Shown piece after piece: positions 8,937 to 17,054 of a stretch of DNA of 64,000 nucleotides (position 1 is its first letter; every line of letters starts with the position of its first letter). This DNA is from JBBDMX01 sp040878035 (GTDB taxonomy: Bacteria > Planctomycetota > Phycisphaerae > Phycisphaerales > Phycisphaeraceae): positions 87,230 through 151,229 of the forward strand of contig JBBDMX010000016.1 of assembly GCA_040878035.1 (NCBI GenBank), read 5' to 3'. A program made the position numbers and the translations under genes. The notes beneath the pieces were generated by a model that saw nothing but the letters and a program-made list of their open reading frames with translations, did no database searches and was not told the origin of the DNA.

Positions 8937-9034
8937 GGCTTTTCGAGGAAGCGCAGCTTCTTCGCGCCCGTGGCGAGGACTACCGCCAGTACATGCAACA
9001 AACCCCCTGGCGCCTGATCCGCGGCATCTGGTAG
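8925..9034 (+). pseudogene. C-terminal fragment of isoprenylcysteine methyltransferase-like (ICMT/PEMT) gene
   Basis: The + strand reads LFEEAQLLRARGEDYRQYMQ then TPWRLIRGIW and a stop. This matches the conserved last ~30 residues of membrane ICMT/phospholipid methyltransferase-like proteins (EE..L...GEEY..Y....PR..P..W). The membrane helices that should precede it are missing, replaced by the PIN toxin remnant on the other strand. It is a gene tail left by a deletion or rearrangement. Confidence 0.6.
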
Positions 9035-9603
9035 CGCCCGCGCAAGCGTGCCTTGACCTCCCAGGCGGATCCGGGCATTTTCTTCATATCCGGCAGACGG
9101 CGGCTTGCTTTGTCCGGCGCGGCGTGTATAATGAAAATTGAACCTGCAATGACATGGGAATCGAGATGCGAAAAACGCGCCAACAACCAGCACCTTCGGT
9201 CTTCCTCCGCGACCTGAGCGTTCTCCGCGATGAATCTCTTATCTTCGAATCATGCGGAATTTCGCCACTGCCGGGACTGACATTTTCATAAAACTTGCTA
9301 ATTGCGACTCAACCTATGTTCAAGTCATGGATTACAACAGAAGGAGCCAAACGTCCGGAGTGTCAGGCTGACACGCCACTGACATGGGGGCTGACATTTG
9401 CTAAGTGTCGTGATGACAAGCAGAAATCAAAAGATGACACTGGGGGGGAGGGGAGGGGGGCTGACATGTGTCCGGATATCCGGAATTGCCGGCGAGAGTT
9501 GTCCAAGGTCCCACGTCCAAAGTTCAAGGTCAGAAGCGCATCGGTCGGGATTTTCCCTATCATGTCCGCTGCCGCCAGGCGGCGGTGACTCCTCGGGGAC
9601 GCT
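9035..9603. other. 569-base region without a confident gene
   Basis: Holds a good promoter (9105-9132), a possible 41-codon frame at 9166 (no recognisable family), a cluster of TGACA/TGTCA half-sites (about 9275-9470) with the palindrome GTGTCAG-G-CTGACAC at 9360-9374, a G-rich run at 9441-9460, and tandem GTCCAAGGTC-type words at 9498-9534. Confidence 0.6.
9105..9132 (+). promoter_or_regulatory. Sigma-70-type promoter
   Basis: TTGCTT (9105-9110), 16-base spacer, perfect TATAAT (9127-9132). It could drive a short transcript or the membrane-protein gene at 9604. Confidence 0.6.
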
Positions 9604-11214
9604 ATGCCCAATCAGACTCAACGCGTGCGATTAGAAGAGGTTGACTGGGCCGCCATCCTGCCCTGGGTGCGTCTGTTCCGGTCATTCCGCCAGGCCGTGC
9701 ACCCGCCCAAGCTTCTGCTGGGGCTGCTGCTGGTCTTTCTGCTGTACTTAGGCGGCATGGTGATGGACGCGATGTGGGGCGTGCACGTCTATCCGGACGA
9801 GCTGCGCCAGTTCAATCAGCTCGATGAGGTGCAGTTTGCCCAGTGGCAGGAGAACCGGGAGGAGCGGATTGATGCGACGCTTCGCCGGGCCTTGCAGTGG
9901 CAGGTTGACGCCATGGGTCAACGGGTGGACCTGACGCGCGACAAGGACCGTTTCCCGCGCATTCGGGCCTCGATCAACGACTACTATGCCCAGCGGTACG
10001 AGACCTTGCGCAAGGGGTATGACGCCAGGCGCAAGGAATCCCCCGACCGTGCCGATCCCGACGCCTGGCAGCGTACGATCGCGGAGCTCCAGGCCCAGCG
10101 TCAGGAGCGTTTGCAGGCGATTGACGCCCTGCACCCGGCCGGGGTGTTTGAGACCGCCTTGCGCTGGGAGATCGACGCCTTTGAGCGGCTGATCACGGGC
10201 GCCTCGGCCCTGCGCTTTGGCGTGCGTGAATTGCTTTCGGGGGACGCCCTGCCCAGCGACACCGTGGCCGGCGCCATGCGCGATATGTTCGTGGCCGTGC
10301 CCGCCTGGCTCTGGGGCGTGCATCGCGGCCTGACCATCGCCTATGTGGCTTACGCCCTATTGCTCTGGTCGCTGCTGGGCGCGACGATCGCCCGGCTTTG
10401 CGCTCTGCACGCCTGCCAGGGCAAGCCGGGGCCGGCGGGCGAAGCGTTCCTCTTTGCCCTGCGCCGCTGGATCTGGTTCCTCATCTCCCCGCTGATGCCG
10501 CTGGCGCTGGTGAGCCTGATCGGCCTGTGCGTGCTGGGCGTGGGCGGGCTGCTGCTGCTGAACCTGCCGGGGCTGGATGTGCTGGGCGGCCTGCTCTTTG
10601 GCCTTGCGCTGGCGCTGGGCGCGGTCATCGCCTTGATGCTCATCGGCCTGATCGGCGGCGCCAGCCTGATGCAACCGGCCATAGCCATCGAAGGCACCGA
10701 CGCCTTTGATGCGGTCAGCCGGGTGTACAACTATGTGCTCTTTGGCCGGCCGTGGCACTGGCTTTTCTACAGCTTTCTGGCGATGATTTACGGGGCGATC
10801 TGCTACTTGTTTATGGGCATCGTCATCTTTCTGACGATCCTCATGACGCACCACTTTGCCCGCTTGGGGGTGCTGGAGGCGGCCTCGACGCACGGGGTGA
10901 ACAAGCTCGACGCCATGCTGCCCCCGCCGACCTTCGGCGATCTGGCGTACTGGCCGGATTTCTCGATGTTGGGCCTGTCGGGCAAAGTGGCGGGGGTGAT
11001 CGTCTGGGCCTGGGTGTCGGCGTGCGTGGGGCTGCTGCCGGCCTTTGCCATCACCTTTTATCAGGCCGCCAACACTTGGATCTACCTGCTGTTGCGGCGG
11101 GCCTCGGACGGGACGGAAATGGACGAAATCTACCTTGACCCCCGCGCCGCCGAGGTCGCCGACGAGACGACGGCACACCCCGTACCGGCCAGGATCGAAG
11201 GCGAGCCGTCGTGA
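9604..11214 (+). CDS. Large multi-pass membrane protein, unknown function
   Basis: 536 residues. One helix near residue 40-55 is followed by a soluble, charged and partly coiled-coil domain (about 60-205, rich in Arg/Glu/Gln). Then come about five to six membrane helices between 230 and 500 (LLLWSLLGATIARLCALHA, LLGLCVLGVGG-type runs, GKVAGVIVWAWVSACVGLLP), and a short polar tail. GGGGA sits 5 bases before the start. No enzymatic motif is seen and no family is recognised. The following binding protein is 45 bases downstream, so co-transcription is possible. Confidence 0.8.
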   Translation: MPNQTQRVRLEEVDWAAILPWVRLFRSFRQAVHPPKLLLGLLLVFLLYLGGMVMDAMWGVHVYPDELRQFNQLDEVQFAQWQENREERIDATLRRALQWQVDAMGQRVDLTRDKDRFPRIRASINDYYAQRYETLRKGYDARRKESPDRADPDAWQRTIAELQAQRQERLQAIDALHPAGVFETALRWEIDAFERLITGASALRFGVRELLSGDALPSDTVAGAMRDMFVAVPAWLWGVHRGLTIAYVAYALLLWSLLGATIARLCALHACQGKPGPAGEAFLFALRRWIWFLISPLMPLALVSLIGLCVLGVGGLLLLNLPGLDVLGGLLFGLALALGAVIALMLIGLIGGASLMQPAIAIEGTDAFDAVSRVYNYVLFGRPWHWLFYSFLAMIYGAICYLFMGIVIFLTILMTHHFARLGVLEAASTHGVNKLDAMLPPPTFGDLAYWPDFSMLGLSGKVAGVIVWAWVSACVGLLPAFAITFYQAANTWIYLLLRRASDGTEMDEIYLDPRAAEVADETTAHPVPARIEGEPS

Positions 11215-11259
11215 TCGCCGATCACATGGGGAAGTTGACGCCATATTGAGGAGGCCGGT

Positions 11260-12597
11260 ATGCCGACACCAACCGCAATAACCAAAGAACGAAGAACCAA
11301 GAGCCAGGAACGAGGAACGAGAAGGATGGCCCGCGGAACGATTTCCCTCGTTCCTTGTTCTTGGTTCTTCGTTCCTCGACTCCTTGCCACGGTTGCCGCG
11401 GTCATGCTCATGCTCGCCGGCTGCGACCGGCAGAGTCAGAACGGCCCGCCGCGGCTGAGTGAAAACGAGCAGGGCCAGACCCGCATCGTCAGCCTGGCGC
11501 CGGCGCTGACCAAGATGATCAGCGACCTGGGCGAAGGCGCGATGATCGTGGGCGTCGCCAGTCACGACGAGGCGGCGCCCGAAGGGGCCAAGGTCGTCGG
11601 CGACTACATGAACCTCAACACCGAAGCGGTGCTGGCCCTGCGCCCGACGCACATCTTCATGATGTCCACCAAAGAGGGCGTCCCGTCGCAGCTTCAGTCG
11701 ATGGCCGACAGCAACAAGGTGGTGGTGGTCAGCTATCCGTACCCCAAGGACGTGGACGAAGTGGGGATGATCCTGTTTGACGAAAGCGAGTTGGCGGTGC
11801 CACCGCCCAAGAGGTTCACGCCGCCGAGCCTGGGCACGCTGATGAGCCGGCAGCTCGAGGCCAGCCGACTCAAGCTCGACTTGTTCATGCGCCTGTCGCT
11901 GCTCGAGCAGGTCACGGACAAGAACCAGCAGCGGCCGCGGGTGCTGATGATGCTGGATCCCTCGGACTTGACGGCCTTGGGCCGCGGAACCGTGCACAAC
12001 GATCTGCTGGCGCGGGTCAACGGCGTCAACGTGCTCTCGGCCGAGGCGGGCACCGCCCCCAAGCTCGATCGTGAGAAGCTCCTGTCCCTTCAGCCGGAGG
12101 TCATCCTCGTCCTGTCGCCCAAGGATGTGCCGCTCAAGCCCGTGGACGAGGACGTGCGGCTGGTGCTGTTGCGCAACATGGACGTGCCGGCGGTGAAAAA
12201 TAATCGCATCGTGCTGATCGATCACCCTATGGGCCTGCTGCCCAGCACGTCGATGGGGGAGATCGCCGCCGCCATGGCGCGGGCGATTCATCCGACCATG
12301 GAGAAGGAGATCGATGAGGTCATGAAGACGGATGTGGCGGCTCTGCGGCGGGAGGGGATGGATCTGCCCGCCACGTTGCCCCGATCGGAACCGGCGACCG
12401 GACCGGCGGGCTCCAGCGCGTCGCCCTTGCTCCAGGCGCCGCCTCCGGTTGAGGCGGTGCTGCCGCTGGGGCCGCCGGTGACGGCGCCGCCCCTGTCGCG
12501 TGAGGGTGAATATCACGTCATCAACATTCCGCCGCCGCAGGTGTCCGCGCCGCCGCCGCCCCGGGAAGCACCGACCACGCAGCCGGCCAAGGATTAG
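11260..12597 (+). CDS. Periplasmic binding lipoprotein of a metal/corrinoid (FecB/BtuF-like) ABC importer
   Basis: 445 residues. The start 11260 has AGGAGG 5 bases upstream; an internal ATG at 11326 is an alternative. The lipobox LMLAGC is at residues 49-54. TRIVSLAPALTKMISDLG and LALRPTHIFM match the helical-backbone binding proteins for iron-siderophore, heme or B12. The tail beyond residue 370 is Pro/Ala-rich and disordered. Oddly, bases 11284-11379 are a short-word inverted repeat translated in frame, so the basic n-region and part of the hydrophobic core of the signal peptide are repeat-derived. The permease gene follows after a repeat spacer. No ATPase gene is present in the window, and the ligand is not determined. 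Confidence 0.85.
   Translation: MPTPTAITKERRTKSQERGTRRMARGTISLVPCSWFFVPRLLATVAAVMLMLAGCDRQSQNGPPRLSENEQGQTRIVSLAPALTKMISDLGEGAMIVGVASHDEAAPEGAKVVGDYMNLNTEAVLALRPTHIFMMSTKEGVPSQLQSMADSNKVVVVSYPYPKDVDEVGMILFDESELAVPPPKRFTPPSLGTLMSRQLEASRLKLDLFMRLSLLEQVTDKNQQRPRVLMMLDPSDLTALGRGTVHNDLLARVNGVNVLSAEAGTAPKLDREKLLSLQPEVILVLSPKDVPLKPVDEDVRLVLLRNMDVPAVKNNRIVLIDHPMGLLPSTSMGEIAAAMARAIHPTMEKEIDEVMKTDVAALRREGMDLPATLPRSEPATGPAGSSASPLLQAPPPVEAVLPLGPPVTAPPLSREGEYHVINIPPPQVSAPPPPREAPTTQPAKD
11284..11379. repeat. Inverted short-word repeat inside the signal-peptide coding region
   Basis: Left arm 11284-11325 (GAACGAAGAACCAAG words) and right arm 11346-11379 (its complement); the core arms match at about 24 of 26 positions. 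At 96 bp it keeps the reading frame. Confidence 0.8.
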
Positions 12598-12745
12598 CCA
12601 CCGATGAACGCCCGTCAGAGGAAACGTAGAAACGCGGAAAATGCAGAAAATGGAAAAACAGCCCTGTCCCTTGGTCTGATTTTCTGCTGGTTCTGATTTC
12701 TCGGCTTCCTACATCTGTGTTCATCTGTGTCCATCAGTGGCTAAT
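12593..12745. repeat. Nested inverted word repeats between binding protein and permease
   Basis: Outer arms ATTAGCCAC(C/T)GATG at 12593-12608 and its complement ending at 12745 (TCATCTGTGTCCATCAGTGG words) enclose a second pair (GTAGAAACGCGGAAAATGC against TTCTGCTGGTTCTGATTTCT-like words). The stop codon of the binding protein lies in the left arm. Confidence 0.6.
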
Positions 12746-12748
12746 CTC

Positions 12749-13882
12749 ATGGCCGACACCACGCCAGCCCGCCGTTCCATGCCCGGCAGAGCCGTGACCG
12801 TTATCGCCGTCCTGCTGGCGGTGCTGGCGGGCTTGGCACTGTTGCGGCTGTGCCTGGGCGCCACCGGATTCGGCTGGCCTGATGGACACGTGGGCGCGGC
12901 TGGATGGCGGCTGCTGGTCCCGGCACCCATCGATCATGCCTGGCGCAGCGTCACCGGCTTGTCGTCGCCTTCGTCCGGCGGCGTCGATCCCCTGGACTAC
13001 CGCCTCCTGCGCCTCCTGGCGGCCTGCCTCGTGGGCATCGCCTTGTCCACCAGCGGCGTGGCGCTCCAGACGCTCCTGCGCAATCCCCTGGCCGAGCCGT
13101 TCATCCTGGGCATTTCCAGCGGTGCGGCCGTGGGCGTCCTGGCCTTCTTGCTCGTGCAGTTCCACCTCGATCAGCCCCTCGCCCAGACCTCCACCACCCT
13201 GGCGTGGGTCGGCACCCGCCAGATGGCCGCCCTCGCCGGCGCCACCCTCACCGCCCTGATCGTCTACTTCGCCGGACGCAAGCATGGCATGATCGATCCA
13301 TTGGGCCTCTTGCTCACCGGCGTCATCCTGGGCGTGGTCAACGGGGCCGTCATCATGCTGCTCAACTACCTGGTGACGCCCGCGGGTCTGATCCAGCACG
13401 TGGGCACGTGGATGATGGGCTATATCGACGAAGGCACGACGCCCATGACGTTCCAGGTGGTGACGCTGCTGCTGATCGTGAGCCTGGGCTTATTGATTTA
13501 TCTGGGCCGGGCGATGGACGTGGCGACATTCTCCGACGCCGAGGCCATGTCGCTGGGGGTGAACCTGTCGCGGCTGCGGACGATCCTGTTCATCGTGGCC
13601 AGCGCCCTGGCGGCCGGGGCGGTGATGATCGCCGGCCCCATCGGCTTTGTGGGGCTGATCTGCCCGCACCTGGCGCGGGTGATGCTCGGGCCGGGGCATC
13701 GTGCCCTGCTGATCAGTTCGGCGCTCCTGGGGGCGATTCTGATGACGCTGGCGGACTCGGTCGCGGTGGGACTGGACATGCGCTACCACATCGGGCTGCT
13801 GCCCATCGGCATCTTCACGGCGATCCTGGGCGGGCCGATGTTCCTCTGGATGCTGCGCCCGCAGTTGGGACGAGGCGCGTAA
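12749..13882 (+). CDS. FecCD/BtuC-family ABC permease
   Basis: 377 residues with about ten membrane helices. It is the transmembrane subunit for uptake of iron chelates or corrinoids. Signatures: LRLLAACLVGIALSTSGVALQ, NPLAEPFILGISSGAAVG, and near the C-terminus AGPIGFVGLICPHLARVMLG, which contacts the ATPase coupling site. ATG 12749 is taken; a GTG at 12737 is also in frame, and neither has a clear Shine-Dalgarno. It works with the lipoprotein upstream. The cognate ATPase is not here, since an MFS carrier follows after 11 bases. Confidence 0.92.
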   Translation: MADTTPARRSMPGRAVTVIAVLLAVLAGLALLRLCLGATGFGWPDGHVGAAGWRLLVPAPIDHAWRSVTGLSSPSSGGVDPLDYRLLRLLAACLVGIALSTSGVALQTLLRNPLAEPFILGISSGAAVGVLAFLLVQFHLDQPLAQTSTTLAWVGTRQMAALAGATLTALIVYFAGRKHGMIDPLGLLLTGVILGVVNGAVIMLLNYLVTPAGLIQHVGTWMMGYIDEGTTPMTFQVVTLLLIVSLGLLIYLGRAMDVATFSDAEAMSLGVNLSRLRTILFIVASALAAGAVMIAGPIGFVGLICPHLARVMLGPGHRALLISSALLGAILMTLADSVAVGLDMRYHIGLLPIGIFTAILGGPMFLWMLRPQLGRGA

Positions 13883-13893
13883 GCAGTCAAGTC

Positions 13894-15144
13894 ATGCACC
13901 AGACAAACGGATCAAATGCCCCTGACCTTGCGCCGATGGAGCCTCTTGGGAAGCGGCGAGGTCTGCGCGGCCTGGGCCGCAATGTCTATGCGCTGGGGTG
14001 GGTTTCCTTTTTCACCGACATGGCTTCGGAGATGCTCTACCCGGTCATTCCGCTGTTCCTCACCGGTGTGCTGGGGGCCTCGCCAGCTATTCTGGGCTTG
14101 ATCGACGGTATCGCTGAAGGGGGCACCAGCGTGCTGCGCTGGGTCGCCGGGGCGTTCTCCGATCGATTTCGCCGGCGTAAGCCGTTCGTGGTGGCGGGTT
14201 ACTCGCTCTCGGCGTTCTCCAAGCCGTTGATGGGACTGGCGGCCTACACGCTGGGCTGGCCATTGTTCTTCGCCGGGCGGGTGGTGGACCGACTGGGCAA
14301 GTCGGTGCGCACCTCGGCACGCGATGCTCTTATCGCCGATTCGACGCCCCAGGACCGCCGCGGCGTGGCCTTCGGACTGCACCGGGCTATGGATACCATG
14401 GGTGCCGTCATCGGGCCGCTCATGGCTTTGCTGGTCATTACCCTCTGGCCGGGCATCCCCATGGCGTGGCTGTTCTTCCTGGCCCTGGTACCCGGACTTC
14501 TCAGCGCGCTGCTGGCGCAGATCGCGGTGCGCGACATTCCGCACCCTGCCCAGAGCCAGGCCAAGCCGCCGCCAATCATCCAGTCTTATCCCAAGCCGTT
14601 CTGGCACCTGATCGCGGTGGCGGCCCTGTTCGCCTTGGGCAACAGCAGCGATTCATTCCTGATCCTGCGCTCTAAAGAAGTGGGCCTGAGCTTCGGGCAG
14701 GTGATTCTGGCCTTCGCACTTTACAACGTGGTCTACGCGCTGGCGGCGCTGCCCCTGGGGCACCTGTCGGACCGGATCGGCCGCAAGCCCGTGGTGGCGG
14801 CGGGCTGGCTGGTCTACGCCGGGGTGTATCTGGGCTTTGCCGTCACGCAATCGTCCTGGGCTCCGTGGGTCCTGTTCCCGATCTACGGCTTGTATCAGGC
14901 ATTAACCGAGGGAGTCACCAAGGCATTCACCAGCGACTTGGTTCCGCAACACCAGCGTGCCGGCGCCATCGGCCTGTTCTATACCGTGGCCGGGCTGGGG
15001 CAGCTCCTGGCCAGCATCATCGCCGGGATGCTGTGGCCGGTATGGATCGGGCCGCTGCACGCCCCGTTTCTGGTCGGGGCGGTTTGTGCAGTAGCTGCGG
15101 CGCCGCTGGTCTTGGGTGTTCGACAGAAGAAGCGAGGGGCATAG
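13894..15144 (+). CDS. Major facilitator superfamily transporter
   Basis: 416 residues, about 12 membrane helices. The loop between helices 2 and 3 reads GAFSDRFRRRKPFVVAGYSL and the equivalent second-half loop GHLSDRIGRKPVVAAGW, the MFS signature G-x3-D-R-x-G-R-[RK] in both halves. VVDRLGKSVRTSARDALIAD is a further conserved block of this subfamily. It lies 11 bases after the permease gene, so probably in the same transcript. It may export the siderophore or handle the imported ligand; the substrate is unknown. Confidence 0.9.
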   Translation: MHQTNGSNAPDLAPMEPLGKRRGLRGLGRNVYALGWVSFFTDMASEMLYPVIPLFLTGVLGASPAILGLIDGIAEGGTSVLRWVAGAFSDRFRRRKPFVVAGYSLSAFSKPLMGLAAYTLGWPLFFAGRVVDRLGKSVRTSARDALIADSTPQDRRGVAFGLHRAMDTMGAVIGPLMALLVITLWPGIPMAWLFFLALVPGLLSALLAQIAVRDIPHPAQSQAKPPPIIQSYPKPFWHLIAVAALFALGNSSDSFLILRSKEVGLSFGQVILAFALYNVVYALAALPLGHLSDRIGRKPVVAAGWLVYAGVYLGFAVTQSSWAPWVLFPIYGLYQALTEGVTKAFTSDLVPQHQRAGAIGLFYTVAGLGQLLASIIAGMLWPVWIGPLHAPFLVGAVCAVAAAPLVLGVRQKKRGA

Positions 15145-15238
15145 GTGAAAAGTGTAAAGTGTAAAGTGAAAAGCTATGAAGAAGCACGAGCGGCCGTGCT
15201 GATTCTGTACTTTTCACTTTTCACTTTCTATTGTTTAC
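15145..15238. repeat. Inverted short-word repeat (GTGAAAAGTGTAAAG family) between convergent genes
   Basis: Left arm 15145-15174, right arm 15208-15238 (TACTTTTCACTTTTCAC). An inner hairpin AGCACG-AGCGGC-CGTGCT is centred near 15191. It lies exactly between the MFS stop and the dapF stop, so it may act as a two-way terminator. Confidence 0.7.
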
Positions 15239-16131
15239 ATCTCCGGCCACTCACCCTGGAACACTTCGACCGCCGGGCCGGTCATTTCGACGTGGTTGGT
15301 CGCCTCGTGCCATTGGAGCGTCAGGTCGCCGCCGGGCAGGTGGGCCAGGATGCGTCGTTGCGTGCGGCCGGAGAGGACGCCGGCGACGCAGACCGCCGAG
15401 GCCCCGGTGCCGCAGGCCAGCGTGATGCCGCTGCCGCGTTCCCAGGTGCGCATGGTGACCTCGCCGGGGGCATCAACCTGCACGAAATGCGCGTTGATCC
15501 GCCGCGGGAATATGGGCTGGCGCTCCAGGAAGGGCCCGATGCTCGCCAGCGGCACCGCCGCGACCTGCCGGCAATAGATCACCATATGCGGGTTGCCCAT
15601 CGAAACGCAGGTCATGCGTTCATCCAGGCCGCACTCGGCTTTCCAGTCCGCCGGGCCCTCGCCGGGGATGTACTGAAACAGTGGCAGGTCCACCAGCGGA
15701 CTGGGATGGTGGCGGGGCAAGTCAACCGGGATGTCGTCGGCCGCCAGGATCGGCTCGCCCATGTCCACGGTGACCTGCGCCACCTTGCCGTCGCCGTCGG
15801 TCGTGTAACTAAGCGTCAGCACGCCTCGGCCGGTCTGCACGCGCATCGGGTTGGCGGCGGTGATGTCCTGATCGTGCGCCAGCTTGCACACGCAACGAAC
15901 CCCGTTGCCGCACATCTCCGATTCCGACCCGTCAGCGTTGAACATGCGCATGCGCACGTGGGCATCCACGCCCGGGTCCGGCGGCATGACCAGGATCAGG
16001 CCATCCCCGCCTACGCCAAAGTGCCGCTCGGCGATCCGCGGCGCCAGCACCTCGGGCTGCGCCACCACCTCACGAAAGGCGTTGACGTACACGTAGTCGT
16101 TGCCGATGCCGTGCATCTTGGTGAAGTGCAT
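15235..16131 (-). CDS. dapF: Diaminopimelate epimerase
   Basis: 298 residues. It interconverts LL- and meso-diaminopimelate for lysine and peptidoglycan synthesis in the cytoplasm. The catalytic Cys pair is visible: MCGNGVRCV in the first half and ITLACGTGASAV in the second. The N-terminus MHFTKMHGIGNDYVYV is the normal start. The last codons and the stop lie in the right arm of a short-word repeat. It stands alone, convergent with the MFS gene. Confidence 0.96.
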   Translation of the reverse strand: MHFTKMHGIGNDYVYVNAFREVVAQPEVLAPRIAERHFGVGGDGLILVMPPDPGVDAHVRMRMFNADGSESEMCGNGVRCVCKLAHDQDITAANPMRVQTGRGVLTLSYTTDGDGKVAQVTVDMGEPILAADDIPVDLPRHHPSPLVDLPLFQYIPGEGPADWKAECGLDERMTCVSMGNPHMVIYCRQVAAVPLASIGPFLERQPIFPRRINAHFVQVDAPGEVTMRTWERGSGITLACGTGASAVCVAGVLSGRTQRRILAHLPGGDLTLQWHEATNHVEMTGPAVEVFQGEWPEM

Positions 16132-16284
16132 AAGCCACCTTTGGGGACGCTTGGGGCGGTGATTATAGCGGTGATGGCAGAAAGCGGATGGCGCCGGCTT
16201 CCGCGGCCACGCTCTGGCAGCAGTTTGCCAGGTTCAGTAGTGAATGGCAGCGTCAATGACCCGACGGGCGCGAGAGGCTGTCCG

Positions 16285-16701
16285 TCAATATCCCGCCTGC
16301 GAGCGTGACACCGGGAGCAGGTGGGTGGAGAACATGGTCACCAGGCTGGCGGCGGCCAACAGCGCCTGCACGGCCAGCACCATGCCGGCGTGCTCGATGG
16401 CGCGTTCGGGATTCATGAAGTTGTAGGCCAGCAGGGTGACCATCTTCACCACGCACCAGACCACGATGGCGATGCAGGCCAGCATGATGATCAGGCGCGA
16501 CTTGGGGTTGGCTTTGCGTGTCTGCACCCACAGGGCGCCAAGGCCGGAAATGACCAGGAACAGCGGAACAACAAAGTCGAGGACAGGAGACTCGAAGACC
16601 GCCTGGAAGCGGGGGGATATTTCCACAGCCGCAAAACCGAGCTGAATGAAGCCGCCGATGATGACCAGGATGCGCGCCGGATGCACGAGGCGAACTCCCA
16701 T
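16285..16701 (-). CDS. Four-helix integral membrane protein, unknown
   Basis: 138 residues with four hydrophobic segments (about 10-28, 40-58, 68-90, 105-125). Charged residues between helices 2 and 3 (QTRKANPKSR) suggest a cytoplasmic loop. No motif or family is recognised. It stands alone between dapF and the MITE-like element. Coding is supported by membrane-protein composition and an uninterrupted frame. Confidence 0.6.
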   Translation of the reverse strand: MGVRLVHPARILVIIGGFIQLGFAAVEISPRFQAVFESPVLDFVVPLFLVISGLGALWVQTRKANPKSRLIIMLACIAIVVWCVVKMVTLLAYNFMNPERAIEHAGMVLAVQALLAAASLVTMFSTHLLPVSRSQAGY

Positions 16702-16789
16702 AGGCGTGGGTTGCGATCAGGGGATCAATGCGCCGTCCATTCTAGTGCATGGAGGGTGGACTTTGGCTATGGGTCGCGCAGCGCTCTTA

Positions 16790-16903
16790 CTAAGGGGAGC
16801 GGTTTATAGGCGACACATAGAAGTCGGGCGTCGTGTCAGACGTAACGGTGTTTCCAGAAGTTTGTTTAATATTCTGGTGTCAACTATAAACCGCTCCCCG
16901 TAG
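16790..16903. mobile_element. 114-bp MITE-like element with terminal inverted repeats and TA flanks
   Basis: The ends read CTAAGGGGAGCGGTTTATAG and, inverted, CTACGGGGAGCGGTTTATAG (19 of 20 identical), with weaker pairing for about 10 more bases (GACAC, AGAA). TA flanks both sides (16788-16789, 16904-16905), as in TA-targeting IS630/Tc1-mariner-type elements. There is no coding capacity. Its lower GC than the surroundings supports foreign origin. Confidence 0.7.
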
Positions 16904-16978
16904 TACGTGGGTCGCCTCAGCCCCCCACGGGCGATATTGGCATATCATCGCCAACATCGGCTAGAATCGCACGGCTCT

Positions 16979-17034
16979 TGGGGAGTCCGAGGTCCGGGGG
17001 CCGGGGTCCTGGGTCCGGGGACCGGGAGCGGGGT
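16979..17034. repeat. GGTCCGGGG word repeat upstream of the polyprenyl synthase
   Basis: About six degenerate copies of GGTCCGGGG/CCGGGGTC end 20 bases before the start codon. Same family as 6318, 35249, 57117 and 59868. Confidence 0.65.
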
Positions 17035-17054
17035 TCGCAATAACAGGTGGTGGC

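Larger units (their letters stand above)
16702..17054. other. 353-base spacer with repeats only
   Basis: Contains the MITE-like element (16790-16903) and the G-rich word repeat (16979-17034). No gene is seen. Confidence 0.7.

Noticed and set aside
9166..9291. 41-codon frame after a strong promoter
   Set aside because: No family, atypical composition; kept only as a note on the spacer.
10357..12516. Minus-strand frame of 719 codons
   Set aside because: His/Arg/Gln-rich translation with no domain, antisense to the membrane protein and binding-protein genes; a GC-driven shadow.
12904..15144. One 746-codon frame fusing permease region and MFS transporter
   Set aside because: The first part is an out-of-frame reading of the permease; the real MFS start is ATG 13894.
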